Shown here: positions 35,860 through 44,504 of the stretch, piece after piece | Layout: the number at the start of each line of letters is the position of its first letter | How positions within the stretch are numbered: position 1 is the first letter of the stretch | DNA from: Actinoplanes sp. NBC_00393 | GTDB taxonomy: Bacteria > Actinomycetota > Actinomycetes > Mycobacteriales > Micromonosporaceae | Length of the DNA stretch: 64,000 nt | Reading direction: 5' to 3' | NCBI RefSeq assembly: GCF_036053395.1 | Contig: NZ_CP107942.1 | Location: 9,208,001 to 9,272,000 of the forward strand | The notes under the pieces: model-generated | Database searches by the model: none | Told to the model about the DNA's origin: nothing | What the model saw: the letters and a program-made list of their open reading frames with translations, nothing else | Made by a program: the position numbers and the translations under genes

Positions 35860-36810
35860 ATGGGCAAGAAGGTAACCGTCGTAGGCGCCGGTTTCTACGG
35901 GTCCACGACCGCGCAGCGTCTCGCCGAGTACGACATCTTCGAGACGGTGGTTCTCACCGACATCATCGAGGGCAAGCCCGCCGGCCTCGCGCTCGACCTC
36001 AACCAGTCCCGGCCGATCGAGGGCTACGAGACCAAGGTCATCGGCGCCACCACCGGCCCGAACGGTGAGGGCTACGAGGCGATCGAGGGCTCCGACGTGG
36101 TCGTCGTGACCGCCGGCCTGCCGCGTAAGCCGGGCATGAGCCGGATGGACCTGCTCGAGGTCAACGCCAAGATCGTGCGCCAGGTCGCTGAGAACATCGC
36201 GAAGTACGCGCCGAACGCCGTCGTCATCGTCGTGTCGAACCCGGTCGACGAGATGACCGCGCTCGCCCAGATCGCCACCCAGTTCCCGAAGAACCGCGTC
36301 TTCGGCCAGGCCGGTGTGCTCGACACCGCCCGCTTCACCAACTTCATCGCCGAGGAGCTCAACGTCCCGGTGAAGAGCGTCAAGGCGCTCACGCTGGGTT
36401 CGCACGGCGACACCATGGTGCCGGTCCCGTCGCGCTGCACCGTGGACGGCAAGCCGCTGTCCGAGCTGCTCCCGGCCGAGAAGATTGAGGAGCTGGTGGT
36501 CCGGACCCGCAACGGTGGCGCCGAGGTGGTCGCGCTGCTGAAGACCGGTTCCGCGTACTACGCTCCCTCGGCCGCCGCGGCCCGGATGGCGAAGGCCGTG
36601 GCCGAGGACTCCGGCGAGGTCGTGCCGGTCTGCGCCTGGGTCGACGGCGAGTACGGCATCTCCGGCGTCTGCCTGGGCGTCGAGGCCGAGCTGGGCGCGC
36701 AGGGCATCAAGCGGGTCGTCGAGGACAAGCTCACCGACACCGAGCTGGCCGGTCTGAAGGAGGCCGCCGAGGCGGTCCGCGCCAAGCAGGCGGACGTCGC
36801 GGGTCTCTGA
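35860..36810 (+). CDS. mdh: Malate dehydrogenase (LDH-like type)
   Basis: Oxidises malate to oxaloacetate with NAD in the TCA cycle. ATG 35860 with GGGAGAG upstream gives 316 residues. The dinucleotide loop GAGFYGSTTAQ is at 9-19 and Asp34 at the end of the second strand indicates NAD preference. Substrate Arg residues lie in GLPRKPGMSRMDLL, and the catalytic His in GSHGDTMVP. The shorter, lactate-dehydrogenase-like sequence separates it from the 328-residue mdh common in Streptomyces. Flanked by the REP/pseudogene region and a terminator. Confidence 0.96.
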   Translation: MGKKVTVVGAGFYGSTTAQRLAEYDIFETVVLTDIIEGKPAGLALDLNQSRPIEGYETKVIGATTGPNGEGYEAIEGSDVVVVTAGLPRKPGMSRMDLLEVNAKIVRQVAENIAKYAPNAVVIVVSNPVDEMTALAQIATQFPKNRVFGQAGVLDTARFTNFIAEELNVPVKSVKALTLGSHGDTMVPVPSRCTVDGKPLSELLPAEKIEELVVRTRNGGAEVVALLKTGSAYYAPSAAAARMAKAVAEDSGEVVPVCAWVDGEYGISGVCLGVEAELGAQGIKRVVEDKLTDTELAGLKEAAEAVRAKQADVAGL

Positions 36811-36837
36811 CCTCAGCGCACGAGATCACTGCGGGAG

Positions 36838-36862
36838 AGGCCGGGGCCGCACGCCCCGGCCT
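36838..36862. terminator. Terminator after mdh
   Basis: AGGCCGGGGC (36838-36847) pairs perfectly with GCCCCGGCCT (36853-36862) over a 5-nt loop, between convergent genes. Confidence 0.8.
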
Positions 36863-36897
36863 TCACCCGTTCTGTGGGGTACGCGCAAAGCACGCAC

Positions 36898-37488
36898 TCA
36901 CCCCGCCAGAGTGATCGCCGCGATCAGGGTGAGCGCCGCGCCGGTGACGATCGCCGCCGCGGTGCCGAGCAGCCATCTGCGCTGCCAGAGCTCACCGACC
37001 CGCAGCGCGGTCTGCGCCAGCGCCGACAGCATCACGAGGAACCCGCTGAGCACGATCGTGATCCAGCCCCATCGCGTTCCGGCCACCAGGTCGAGGCTGT
37101 CGTGGCCGAGCCGCTCGCCCGAGTCGCGGGTCGGGATGTACCAGAGCGCGGGGAAGGCGGCCACCGCCCCGGCGGCGTAGCAGGCCAGCAGCAGCGCGCG
37201 GTGGAGGCGGTCCCGCAGAGCGATCGCCAGGAAACCCGTGCTGGCCCCCGCGGAGACCACCACGATGCCCCAGCCGGCCGCGGCAATGCCGGCCGAAGTG
37301 TCGCCGGTCAGCTCGCGGACTGTTTCGAACAGGTCGTCGTGGAGAAAGTATCCGGTGACTCCGACCACAGCGGCGGCGGCGAGCCACCCGAGGGCCGTAC
37401 CGATCTCGCCGGCCCGCAGTTGGAGATCGTCCACCCAGGTCCCGCCGTGTCGGGGCGGATAGCGCTTATCGGCGCGGCGGATCTTCAT
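36898..37488 (-). CDS. Polytopic membrane protein of unknown function
   Basis: A 196-residue protein with a basic N-terminus and about five hydrophobic helices (near residues 35-50, 68-90, 95-115, 138-158, 170-195). No catalytic or binding motif is recognised. A short loop between helices contains HDDLFETVRELTGD and another PTRDSGERLGHDSLDLVAG. It sits between mdh and icd, divergent from icd with 112 bp between starts, but nothing in the sequence links it to their function. Confidence 0.75.
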   Translation of the reverse strand: MKIRRADKRYPPRHGGTWVDDLQLRAGEIGTALGWLAAAAVVGVTGYFLHDDLFETVRELTGDTSAGIAAAGWGIVVVSAGASTGFLAIALRDRLHRALLLACYAAGAVAAFPALWYIPTRDSGERLGHDSLDLVAGTRWGWITIVLSGFLVMLSALAQTALRVGELWQRRWLLGTAAAIVTGAALTLIAAITLAG

Positions 37489-37600
37489 TGCCTGGGATGG
37501 TAGACGGGGACAGCCAGATCGGGGCCGCCCGGCGATCTACGACGGGCGGGCAGTACGCTCGTACTGCTAAGCATGTGTTTCGGGAGAGGAGCGCCGGCCG

Positions 37601-38815
37601 ATGGCGAAAATCAAGGTCAAGAACCCGGTCGTGGAGATCGACGGCGACGAGATGACCCGGATCATCTGGAAGCAGATCCGTGAGCAGCTGATCCTGCCGT
37701 ACCTCGACGTGAACCTCGAGTACTACGACCTGTCGATCCAGTACCGTGACGAGACCGACGACCAGGTGACGATCGACTCGGCCAACGCCATCAAGCGGCA
37801 CGGTGTGGGCGTCAAGTGCGCCACGATCACGCCGGACGAGGCCCGAGTACAGGAGTTCGGCCTCAAGAAGATGTGGCGATCGCCGAACGGCACGATCCGC
37901 AACATCCTCGGCGGCGTCGTCTTCCGTGAGCCGATCATCATGTCCAACGTGCCCCGCCTGGTGCCGAGCTGGACCAAGCCGATCATCATCGGCCGGCACG
38001 CGCACGGCGACCAGTACAAGGCGACCGACTTCGTGGCGCCGAAGGCGGGCAAGTTCACCGTCACCTTCACGCCGGAGGACGGCTCGGAGCCGCTGGAGTT
38101 CCACGTCGCCGACTTCCCGGCCGGTGGTGTCGGCATGGCGATGTACAACTTCGACGAGTCGATCCGCGACTTCGCGCGGGCCTCGTTCCGGTACGGCCTG
38201 GCCCGCAACTACCCGGTCTACCTGTCCACCAAGAACACGATCCTGAAGGCGTACGACGGTCGCTTCAAGGACCTGTTCGCGGAGATCTTCGAGACCGAGT
38301 TCGCGGACCAGTTCAAGGCGGCCGGCCTCACGTACGAGCACCGGCTGATCGACGACATGGTCGCCGCCGCGCTCAAGTGGGAGGGCGGCTACGTCTGGGC
38401 CTGCAAGAACTACGACGGTGACGTGCAGTCGGACACCGTGGCGCAGGGCTTCGGCTCGCTCGGCCTGATGACCTCGGTGCTGATGACCCCGGACGGCCAG
38501 ACCGTCGAGGCCGAGGCGGCGCACGGCACGGTCACCCGGCACTACCGGCAGTGGCAGAAGGGCGAGAAGACCTCGACCAACCCGATCGCCTCGATCTTCG
38601 CCTGGACCGGTGGCCTCAAGCACCGCGGCAAGCTGGACGGCACCCCCGAGGTGACCGAGTTCGCCGAGAAGCTGGAGCGGGTCTGCATCGAGACCGTCGA
38701 GGGCGGCCAGATGACCAAGGACTTGGCCCTGCTGATCGGCCGGGACGCCCCGTGGCTGTCGACCGACGAGTTCATGAACGCCCTGGACGAGAACCTGGCC
38801 CGCAAGCTCGCTTAA
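37601..38815 (+). CDS. icd: NADP-dependent isocitrate dehydrogenase, homodimeric type II
   Basis: Converts isocitrate to 2-oxoglutarate with NADPH. ATG 37601 with GGGAGAGGAG upstream. At 404 residues, with the start [20 protein letters not shown] and [19 protein letters not shown], this is the eukaryote-like type II enzyme, not the large monomeric form found in Corynebacterium and Streptomyces. The metal-binding [20 protein letters not shown] and cofactor segment [14 protein letters not shown] are intact. Monocistronic, with a terminator directly after the stop. Confidence 0.97.
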   Translation: MAKIKVKNPVVEIDGDEMTRIIWKQIREQLILPYLDVNLEYYDLSIQYRDETDDQVTIDSANAIKRHGVGVKCATITPDEARVQEFGLKKMWRSPNGTIRNILGGVVFREPIIMSNVPRLVPSWTKPIIIGRHAHGDQYKATDFVAPKAGKFTVTFTPEDGSEPLEFHVADFPAGGVGMAMYNFDESIRDFARASFRYGLARNYPVYLSTKNTILKAYDGRFKDLFAEIFETEFADQFKAAGLTYEHRLIDDMVAAALKWEGGYVWACKNYDGDVQSDTVAQGFGSLGLMTSVLMTPDGQTVEAEAAHGTVTRHYRQWQKGEKTSTNPIASIFAWTGGLKHRGKLDGTPEVTEFAEKLERVCIETVEGGQMTKDLALLIGRDAPWLSTDEFMNALDENLARKLA

Positions 38816-38820
38816 AGAGA

Positions 38821-38846
38821 AAGGGGGCCCGGGACAAGGCCCCCTT
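38821..38846 (+). terminator. Terminator after icd
   Basis: AAGGGGGCC (38821-38829) pairs perfectly with GGCCCCCTT (38838-38846), 5 bp after the icd stop, followed by GTCGG. Confidence 0.85.
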
Positions 38847-38943
38847 GTCGGCCCAACGAGCCGCGCCACCTACCGGTGACGCGGCTCGCTCGGTTTGACA
38901 CCGACGTCAAGGGGCGCAGCGCCGCGAGCCGGAGGCGACGCCA

Positions 38944-40032
38944 TTAGACACAGCGGAGCATCTGCGCGGCGTTCTCCGGCACGACGTCGTTGACGAAGGC
39001 GCCCATCGCCGACTCCGACCCGGCCAGGAACTTCAGCTTGTCGGCGGCCCGGCGGATGCTGAACAACTGCAGGTGCAGATAGCCGAGGTCGCGGCCGGCG
39101 CCCACGACCGCCTGGTGCCAGGCCGAGATGTACGGCATCGGCTTACCGAACAGCCCGTCGAAACGGCGGAGCACGTCCAGGTAGAGCGGCCCGAACGCGT
39201 CGCGCTCGGCGTCGCTCAGGGCGGGCAGGTCGGGGACCTGACGGTGCGGGGCCAGGTGCACCTCGAACGGCCAGCGGGCGGCGGCCGGAACGTACGCCGT
39301 CCAGTGCTCGTTGTCGGCGATCACCCGTACCTTCGCTGCCTGCTCTGCCGCTAGAACGTCGGCATAGAGGTTGCGGCCGCCGGTCCGCGCGGCGTGCTGC
39401 ACGGCGGCGCGAAGCATGGCCGCCGTGCGCGGCGGCACGGTCGGATAGGCATAGATCTGGCCGTGCGGGTGGTGCAGCGTCACGCCGATCTCGACGCCCC
39501 GGTTCTCGAACGGGAAGACCTGCGCGACACCGGGCAGCCCGGAGAGTTCCGCGGTGCGGTCCGCAAGCGCTTCGATCACGGTACGCACGCGCGACGGCGG
39601 CAACGACCCGAAGGCGCTGTTGTGGTCGCTGGTGAAGCAGACCACCTCGCACCGGCCCAGCCCCGGCTTGACCGGCACCAGTTCGGTGAGCTGGGTGATC
39701 TCGTCGGGCACGATCCGGTCGCTGAACGACGGGAACTGGTTCTCAAAGACCACGACGTCGTAATCGGGCGCCGGGATCTCGCTGGCGAACCGTGCGGTGG
39801 TCGGGCAGAGCGGGCAGGCGTCCGACGGCGGCAGAAAGGTCCGCGTCTGCCGGTGCGCGGCGATCGCGACCCACTCGTCGACCAGCGGGTCGTACCGCAA
39901 CTGCGAGGCCGGCGGGGGCGGCGGGAGCTCGCGGGTGTCCGGGTACGCCGAACGACCGGAATCCGGCGTCTCGTCGAAATAGATCAGCTCACGGCCGTCC
40001 GAGAGGCGGACGGCCGACCGGGTCGGGCTCAC
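38944..40032 (-). CDS. galT: Galactose-1-phosphate uridylyltransferase
   Basis: Leloir pathway enzyme exchanging UDP between UDP-glucose and galactose-1-phosphate. The 362-residue protein has zinc-site Cys73 and Cys76 in CPLC, FENQFPSFSD, and the active site HPHGQ at 188-192 with nucleophile His190 and following IYAYP. GTG 40032 overlaps the DeoR stop (GTGA), so it is the second gene of the operon. No galK or galE is next to it. Its product UDP-galactose could feed the polysaccharide locus that begins just upstream at 40882, though this is only suggested by position. Confidence 0.96.
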   Translation of the reverse strand: MSPTRSAVRLSDGRELIYFDETPDSGRSAYPDTRELPPPPPASQLRYDPLVDEWVAIAAHRQTRTFLPPSDACPLCPTTARFASEIPAPDYDVVVFENQFPSFSDRIVPDEITQLTELVPVKPGLGRCEVVCFTSDHNSAFGSLPPSRVRTVIEALADRTAELSGLPGVAQVFPFENRGVEIGVTLHHPHGQIYAYPTVPPRTAAMLRAAVQHAARTGGRNLYADVLAAEQAAKVRVIADNEHWTAYVPAAARWPFEVHLAPHRQVPDLPALSDAERDAFGPLYLDVLRRFDGLFGKPMPYISAWHQAVVGAGRDLGYLHLQLFSIRRAADKLKFLAGSESAMGAFVNDVVPENAAQMLRCV

Positions 40033-40805
40033 TGCGGGTTCACCACCACGAGTTCGGTAACGGATTCCGCGAGGACGGCGCGGGCGTTGTCATCCAGGCC
40101 GCCGTCGGTGATCAGCACGTCCGCGCGGCTGAGCGGCACGATCGACGAGATGCCCACGGTGCCCCATTTGGTGTGGTCGGCGAGCACGACCAGGCGCTCG
40201 GCGGCCTCGACCAGGGCCCGGTTCACGTCCGCTTCCATCAGGTTAGGCGTGGTGTAACCGGCGCGCTCGCTCATCCCGTGCACACCGAGGAAGAGCATGT
40301 CCAGGTGCAGGGTGCCGACTGCGGCCACGGCGACCGGGCCGACCAGGGCGTCGGACGGCGTCCGCGTCCCGCCGGTCAGCACGACGGTCTGATCCGGTCG
40401 CCCGGCCCGGTAGAAGACGTCGGCCACCGGGATCGAATTCGTCACCACGGTCAGCGACGGCACGTCGACGAGTCGCTGCGCCAGCTCGGCGGTGGTGGTG
40501 CCGGCCGAGAGCGCGATGGCGTCGCCCGGGGAGACCAGGGCCGCGGCGCGCATCGCGATCGCCGTCTTCTCGTCACGCTGCCGGTCGGATTTCGCGGCGA
40601 AGCCCGGCTCGTGTGCCGAGCCAGGGCTGACGGTGGTCGCACCGCCATGTACCTTCGCCAATAGACCGCGATCAGCCATGGCCTCGAGGTCACGGCGGAT
40701 CGTCATGTCGGAGACGCCGTACTCGGCGGCCAGCTCACTGACGCGCACACCGCCGGTGGCGCGGACCCGATCGAGGATCGCCGCCTGCCGCTGCTGGGCT
40801 AACAT
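40029..40805 (-). CDS. DeoR/GlpR-family transcriptional regulator
   Basis: A sugar-phosphate-responsive repressor by family. ATG 40805 is preferred over an upstream in-frame start because it gives the canonical MLAQQRQAAILDRV. The winged helix-turn-helix (about residues 6-58) includes VRVSELAAEYGVSDMTIRRD; the sensor domain contains SAGTTTAELAQRL and LTGGTRTPSDALVGPVA. 258 residues, standard. Coupled to galT, so galactose-1-phosphate or a related sugar phosphate is a likely inducer. CGAACAC repeats directly upstream look like its operator. Confidence 0.95.
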   Translation of the reverse strand: MLAQQRQAAILDRVRATGGVRVSELAAEYGVSDMTIRRDLEAMADRGLLAKVHGGATTVSPGSAHEPGFAAKSDRQRDEKTAIAMRAAALVSPGDAIALSAGTTTAELAQRLVDVPSLTVVTNSIPVADVFYRAGRPDQTVVLTGGTRTPSDALVGPVAVAAVGTLHLDMLFLGVHGMSERAGYTTPNLMEADVNRALVEAAERLVVLADHTKWGTVGISSIVPLSRADVLITDGGLDDNARAVLAESVTELVVVNPQ

Positions 40806-40830
40806 CCCGGCTCTCGCAACCGCACTATTT

Positions 40831-40860
40831 CGAACACACTCGAACACTACCGCGTGTTCG
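40831..40860. promoter_or_regulatory. Putative DeoR operator upstream of the regulator gene
   Basis: CGAACAC occurs twice as a direct repeat (40831-40837, 40841-40847) and once inverted as GTGTTCG (40854-40860). It begins 26 bp upstream of the regulator ATG, which suggests autoregulation of the DeoR-galT operon; the site also lies just past the end of the GT2 gene. Confidence 0.6.
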
Positions 40861-40881
40861 GGTCGATGCGGAAGAGTGAGT

Positions 40882-41796
40882 TCAGATACCCCGGCCGCGT
40901 TTGTGCAGAGCGGAGAGCACGTTCTCCACTTTGACCGCCCCGGTCATCGCGGCGAGCGCGATTGCCGTACGCGGTTCCTTCCAGTTCGCTCGGACCGCCT
41001 CTTTGCTGTACCGCCACGCCTGGCTGCGGTTCCCGGTCGCCGCCGACCAGCAGGCCAGCTGCCCGTAGACGCGGGCCGCCCCCGGGCGGCAGCCGCTGAT
41101 CTCCGGGTGCCGCTGCATCATCCAGCGCAGTGAGGAGATCTTGGTGGCATATTCGTACGCGTAGTGCGACGTGCGACCCCACAGCACCTGCACCAGGGGT
41201 TCGTCCAGGTGCACGATCGGCGCCCGGCGGGCGGCCCGGAGCAGCAGGTCCCAGTCCTCGTTCTGGCTGCCCGGGGCGTCCTCGGCGACCAGGCCCATCT
41301 CGTCCTCGGTCAGCGCCTCGCGGCGGATCAGGAACGACGACGAGTGCAGCATCGCCATCCGGGACCGGGCCAGATCGTCCACGGTCACCCGGCTGCGGTG
41401 GGCCAGCCGGGGCGTGGCGCGACCCTCGTACTCCACCTCGATGGCGCAGGTGGCGAACTCGGCGTCCGGCTCGGCGAGCAGCGCGGCGACCTGGCGGCGC
41501 AGCTTGTCCGGCAGCCATCGGTCATCATCGTCACAGAACGCCACCAGCTCGGTGTCCAGCGCCAGGATGCCGGTGTTGCGCGCGCCGGCCAGGCCGGGCG
41601 GGCGCCAGTTAGTCAACACCAGCACCGGTACGCCTTCGGTGGAGGCGAGCAGATAGTCCGGTTCGGTCTGGTCGTACACCACCACGATCTTGATCTCGCC
41701 CGGGTAGCGCTGCTCCCGGACCGCCGTGATCGCCCGCCGGACCAGCTCGGGGCGGTTCCGGGTGGGGATGACGACCCCTACCGACGGCCAGTTCAT
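40882..41796 (-). CDS. GT2-family glycosyltransferase
   Basis: A cytosolic GT-A fold glycosyltransferase, 304 residues. ATG 41796 is the last start before the conserved MNWPSVGVVIPTRNRPELV. Nucleotide-sugar binding residues appear in AFCDDDDRWLPDKLRRQV (DxD-like DDDD), and the likely catalytic acid in SQNEDWDLLLRA. The C-terminal 80 residues are helical and may contact the membrane. Its start overlaps the sulfotransferase stop by 4 bp, so a sugar transfer and a sulfation step are made together. Donor and acceptor unknown. Confidence 0.92.
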   Translation of the reverse strand: MNWPSVGVVIPTRNRPELVRRAITAVREQRYPGEIKIVVVYDQTEPDYLLASTEGVPVLVLTNWRPPGLAGARNTGILALDTELVAFCDDDDRWLPDKLRRQVAALLAEPDAEFATCAIEVEYEGRATPRLAHRSRVTVDDLARSRMAMLHSSSFLIRREALTEDEMGLVAEDAPGSQNEDWDLLLRAARRAPIVHLDEPLVQVLWGRTSHYAYEYATKISSLRWMMQRHPEISGCRPGAARVYGQLACWSAATGNRSQAWRYSKEAVRANWKEPRTAIALAAMTGAVKVENVLSALHKRGRGI

Positions 41797-42722
41797 CGCG
41801 CCTCCACGTTGATCGGATAGCCGTACGCCCGCAGCATCGGCCCGCACACCGCGCCCACCAGGCGGCGCTGGGAGCTGGGCAGGGCCCGCTTCCAGGCGTC
41901 GTCCCGGCGCAGCGGAAGGCGCCCCACGGTGAACCGCATCGGGTTGCCTGCCGCGCTGTGCCCGACCCGCAGGTCGGCGTGGCTCGGCCGGAGAAAGTCC
42001 AGGTCCTCCTGGTGGAGGGTGACGCCGGCGAAGTCGGCGAGCCGCAGCAGGCCGGCCCGCGGGTCGGCGAGGAACTCCTCGTACCGGATCCGCCGCACCG
42101 GCACACCCCGGCGGGCGAGCAGCCCGAACGCGGCGTTGTGCGCGTTCCAGAGCAGCGCCGAACGGCCGGGGGAGTAGCGGGTCATCTCGTCGGTGCCGTC
42201 GGTCTCCGGGCGGGACACCGTCTTGGTCCACGAGTACGCCACCCCGCGGGCGTCGCGGACCACGTGCACCACCCGCAGGTCGATGTCGTCGGCCCAGCGC
42301 AGCACGTGCGCGAGGGCGGAATGCTTGGAGGAGTCGATGACCACCGGGCAGCCGGAGACCTGCGCGGCCGCGGTGTAGACGCGGGCGTAGTACGACGCGT
42401 ACTCCCGCACCTCGGCGGTGGCGGTGGTGGCCGAGGCCAGCCGGGGGATGTGCCGGGTGCGCTCGACGGCGTCGCGCAGCGCGTGCACCCGGTCGACGTC
42501 GACGTTCGTCCAGCCGTTGAAGGCCAGGTCGCCGACCCGCCGCCAGAAGGTGCAACCGGAGAAGCGGGAGCCGCAGCCGCACCGCTCGTTGTCGCGCAGG
42601 TCGCGCTGCCACAGGTGAACGACCTCGCCCAGAGCGCACATCCCGGGGAGTTCGCCGAGCAGGCGTTCGACGAGCGTTGTCCCGCTTCGCCCCAATCCGC
42701 CAAGAAAAAGCACCTGTGCCAC
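41793..42722 (-). CDS. Sulfotransferase (PAPS-dependent), first of two
   Basis: Transfers sulfate from PAPS to a hydroxyl, probably on a sugar of the locus's polymer or lipid. The 309-residue protein has the 5'-phosphosulfate loop FLGGLGRSGTTLVERLLGEL near the N-terminus and the 3'-phosphate site VVHVVRDARGVAYSW near the middle. A Cys-rich segment (NERCGCGSRFSGCTFWRRV) lies at about residues 46-64. It has no signal peptide, so it acts in the cytosol. Coupled to the GT2 gene and divergent from the WecG-like gene, 62 bp apart. Confidence 0.93.
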   Translation of the reverse strand: MAQVLFLGGLGRSGTTLVERLLGELPGMCALGEVVHLWQRDLRDNERCGCGSRFSGCTFWRRVGDLAFNGWTNVDVDRVHALRDAVERTRHIPRLASATTATAEVREYASYYARVYTAAAQVSGCPVVIDSSKHSALAHVLRWADDIDLRVVHVVRDARGVAYSWTKTVSRPETDGTDEMTRYSPGRSALLWNAHNAAFGLLARRGVPVRRIRYEEFLADPRAGLLRLADFAGVTLHQEDLDFLRPSHADLRVGHSAAGNPMRFTVGRLPLRRDDAWKRALPSSQRRLVGAVCGPMLRAYGYPINVEAR

Positions 42723-42784
42723 TTTGGCTCACCTTCGCTCGTTTCGCTCTGGTAACGAGTGAAGCAAGCAAAAGGAGGCGTTAG

Positions 42785-43576
42785 GTGACTATCGAGGCTT
42801 TCGACCGCGTGCACCTGGACGGAACCGGCATCGACCGGATCACCGAGGACGAGGTCGTGGCCGTGGTCCGGGACGCTCTTGCCTCCGGCCGAGGCGGTCG
42901 CATCATCACCCCGAACGTCGACATCCTGCGCCGGGCCGCCGCCGACCCAGCAGTCCGCCGCCACCTCGACGACGCCGACCTGATCGTCGCCGACGGCATG
43001 CCCCTGGTCTGGGCCAGCCGCCTGGGCGGCGCCCCGCTGCCCGAGCGGGTAGCCGGCAGCAGCCTGATCTGGTCCCTCTCCCAGGGCCTGGGCCGGGACC
43101 ACCGCTCCATCTTCGTGGTGGGCGGCACCCCGGTCGACCGCGCGGCCGACCAGGTCGATGGTGCGGCTCGGGCCGCGGATCGGCTGGTGGAGGCCTGCCC
43201 GGGTCTGCGCATTGCCGGCACCCTGAGCCCCGCCTTCGGTTTCGAGAACGACGAGCGGGCTTACGCCGAATTCTGCGCCACGATCATCGCCGCGCAGCCG
43301 GACCTGGTCTTCGTCGGGCTGGGCTTCCCGAAGCAGGAACTGGTCATCGAACGCCTTCGCCCGCACCTCCCCGCCACCTGGTTCGTCGGCTGCGGCGCAG
43401 CTGTGAACTTCGTTACCGGCGACGTGCACCGCGCCCCGCGCTGGATGCAGCGAACCGGCCTGGAATGGGCTCACCGCCTCGGCACCGAACCTCGCCGCCT
43501 GGCCGGCCGATATCTGCGGCACGACGCCCCCTACGCCCTGCGCCTTCTGGCCCGGGCCCCCCGCCGCAGGCCCTGA
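42785..43576 (+). CDS. WecG/TagA/CpsF-family glycosyltransferase
   Basis: Members add the second sugar (ManNAc, ManNAcA and others) to an undecaprenyl-diphosphate-linked primer at the cytoplasmic face. GTG 42785 has AAAGGAGG 7 nt upstream. The 263-residue protein shows TPNVDILRRA (catalytic Asp candidate), LIVADGMPLVWASRL, VFVGLGFPKQELVIE and PATWFVGCGAAVNFVTGDVH, followed by RAPRWMQRTGLEWAHRLGTE, all hallmarks of the family. It is the only plus-strand gene among the glycan genes of this part. Likely acts early in assembling the repeat unit. Confidence 0.94.
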   Translation: MTIEAFDRVHLDGTGIDRITEDEVVAVVRDALASGRGGRIITPNVDILRRAAADPAVRRHLDDADLIVADGMPLVWASRLGGAPLPERVAGSSLIWSLSQGLGRDHRSIFVVGGTPVDRAADQVDGAARAADRLVEACPGLRIAGTLSPAFGFENDERAYAEFCATIIAAQPDLVFVGLGFPKQELVIERLRPHLPATWFVGCGAAVNFVTGDVHRAPRWMQRTGLEWAHRLGTEPRRLAGRYLRHDAPYALRLLARAPRRRP

Positions 43577-43582
43577 CGCTGC

Positions 43583-43671
43583 TCGCGCCCCCTCGCCCCT
43601 CGCCCTCGCCCTCGCCCTCGCCCCCGCGCCCTCGCCCCGCGCCTCCGCGCCCGTCCTTGCCCGGGCGAGGG
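43583..43671. repeat. C-rich hexanucleotide tract with terminator potential
   Basis: From about 43590 to 43637 the sequence consists of near-perfect CTCGCC repeats. CCCTCGCCC (43629-43637) can pair with GGGCGAGGG (43663-43671); other repeats can slip into the same pairing. It lies between convergent genes and probably serves as a terminator. Slippage could vary its length. Confidence 0.65.
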
Positions 43672-43684
43672 ATGCCAGATGTGC

Positions 43685-44242
43685 TCAGGCGCCGCCTCTC
43701 TGGATGCGCGGGGATGAACGGTGCCGGCCGGGCGGCTGTGGGATGCCGCGGAACCCCCGGCACCGCGCCCCGGCCGCGGGCGCCGGTGAACCGATTGTCG
43801 GCTGGGGGTAGAGAAACGACTCATACCCCTCCTGCCAGGGATAGCGGTCGTCGAGATCGGGCCAGACCACCTGGCGCAGCTGCACCCGGTCGTCGCCGTA
43901 GCGGGCGAATGCGGCGCCGGGAAACACCTCGTCGATCGCCGCGCCGGCGACGATCACGACCTCCTGGTCGACGAGCAGGTCGGGGATGCGCTGCCCGTGC
44001 CGCAACCGCAGACCGTCGTCGCACAGGCGGCAGGCCAACTCGTTGAGGATCTGGTGGCCGACCTCCGGGTCGAGCCCGGCGACTGCGAGCTCAGGAAACC
44101 CGAAACCGGTCAGGCCCACGGTGTAGGCGAACGGGACCGCATCCTCCGGGTCCTCGTCGGCGGGCAGGACGTGGACGACGGCCCACCCGTACTCCTTGAT
44201 GATCTCGCTCTGGCGGTCGAAGAAGTCGTCGCGGTTGGACAT
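43685..44242 (-). CDS. DUF4262 protein
   Basis: A 185-residue cytosolic protein. ATG 44242 gives the family-like start SNRDDFFDRQSEIIKEYGWA, then VPFAYTVGLTGFGFPELAVA, which is the DUF4262 hallmark; function is unknown. The core ends near YESFLYPQP; the last 35 residues (GARCRGFRGIPQPPGRHRSS and following) are Pro/Arg-rich and may be non-native, perhaps from a lost stop codon, since they run into the C-rich repeat. It is an isolated gene within the polysaccharide region and nothing ties it to that pathway. Confidence 0.82.
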   Translation of the reverse strand: MSNRDDFFDRQSEIIKEYGWAVVHVLPADEDPEDAVPFAYTVGLTGFGFPELAVAGLDPEVGHQILNELACRLCDDGLRLRHGQRIPDLLVDQEVVIVAGAAIDEVFPGAAFARYGDDRVQLRQVVWPDLDDRYPWQEGYESFLYPQPTIGSPAPAAGARCRGFRGIPQPPGRHRSSPRIQRGGA

Positions 44243-44504
44243 CGGTGCCACCCCCGGAGTCGTGCTCGCTCTGTCCCACTCATTTTGGAACAGGTGTACG
44301 ACACTTTTCCGGGCCTTGGCCTTGCCCAGCGACTTCCGGCGTGCGGCCACGCCCGCTGTGGGTGTGGGTACACCCGCAGCGGATGTGGCCGTTGTGCAGA
44401 GAAGCCGGTTCCGCAAGGACACTGAGGGTGTCAGGGCGGCGGTGAACGCCGTGATCCGCGGCCGCGAACGCCGCGGACCAGGGCGCTTCCGGGGGTGACC
44501 ACGA

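Noticed and set aside
43583..43637. A coding extension of the WecG-like or DUF4262 gene through the C-rich tract
   Set aside because: The WecG-like frame stops at 43576 before the tract, and the DUF4262 core is complete before it; the tract looks like simple-sequence terminator DNA.
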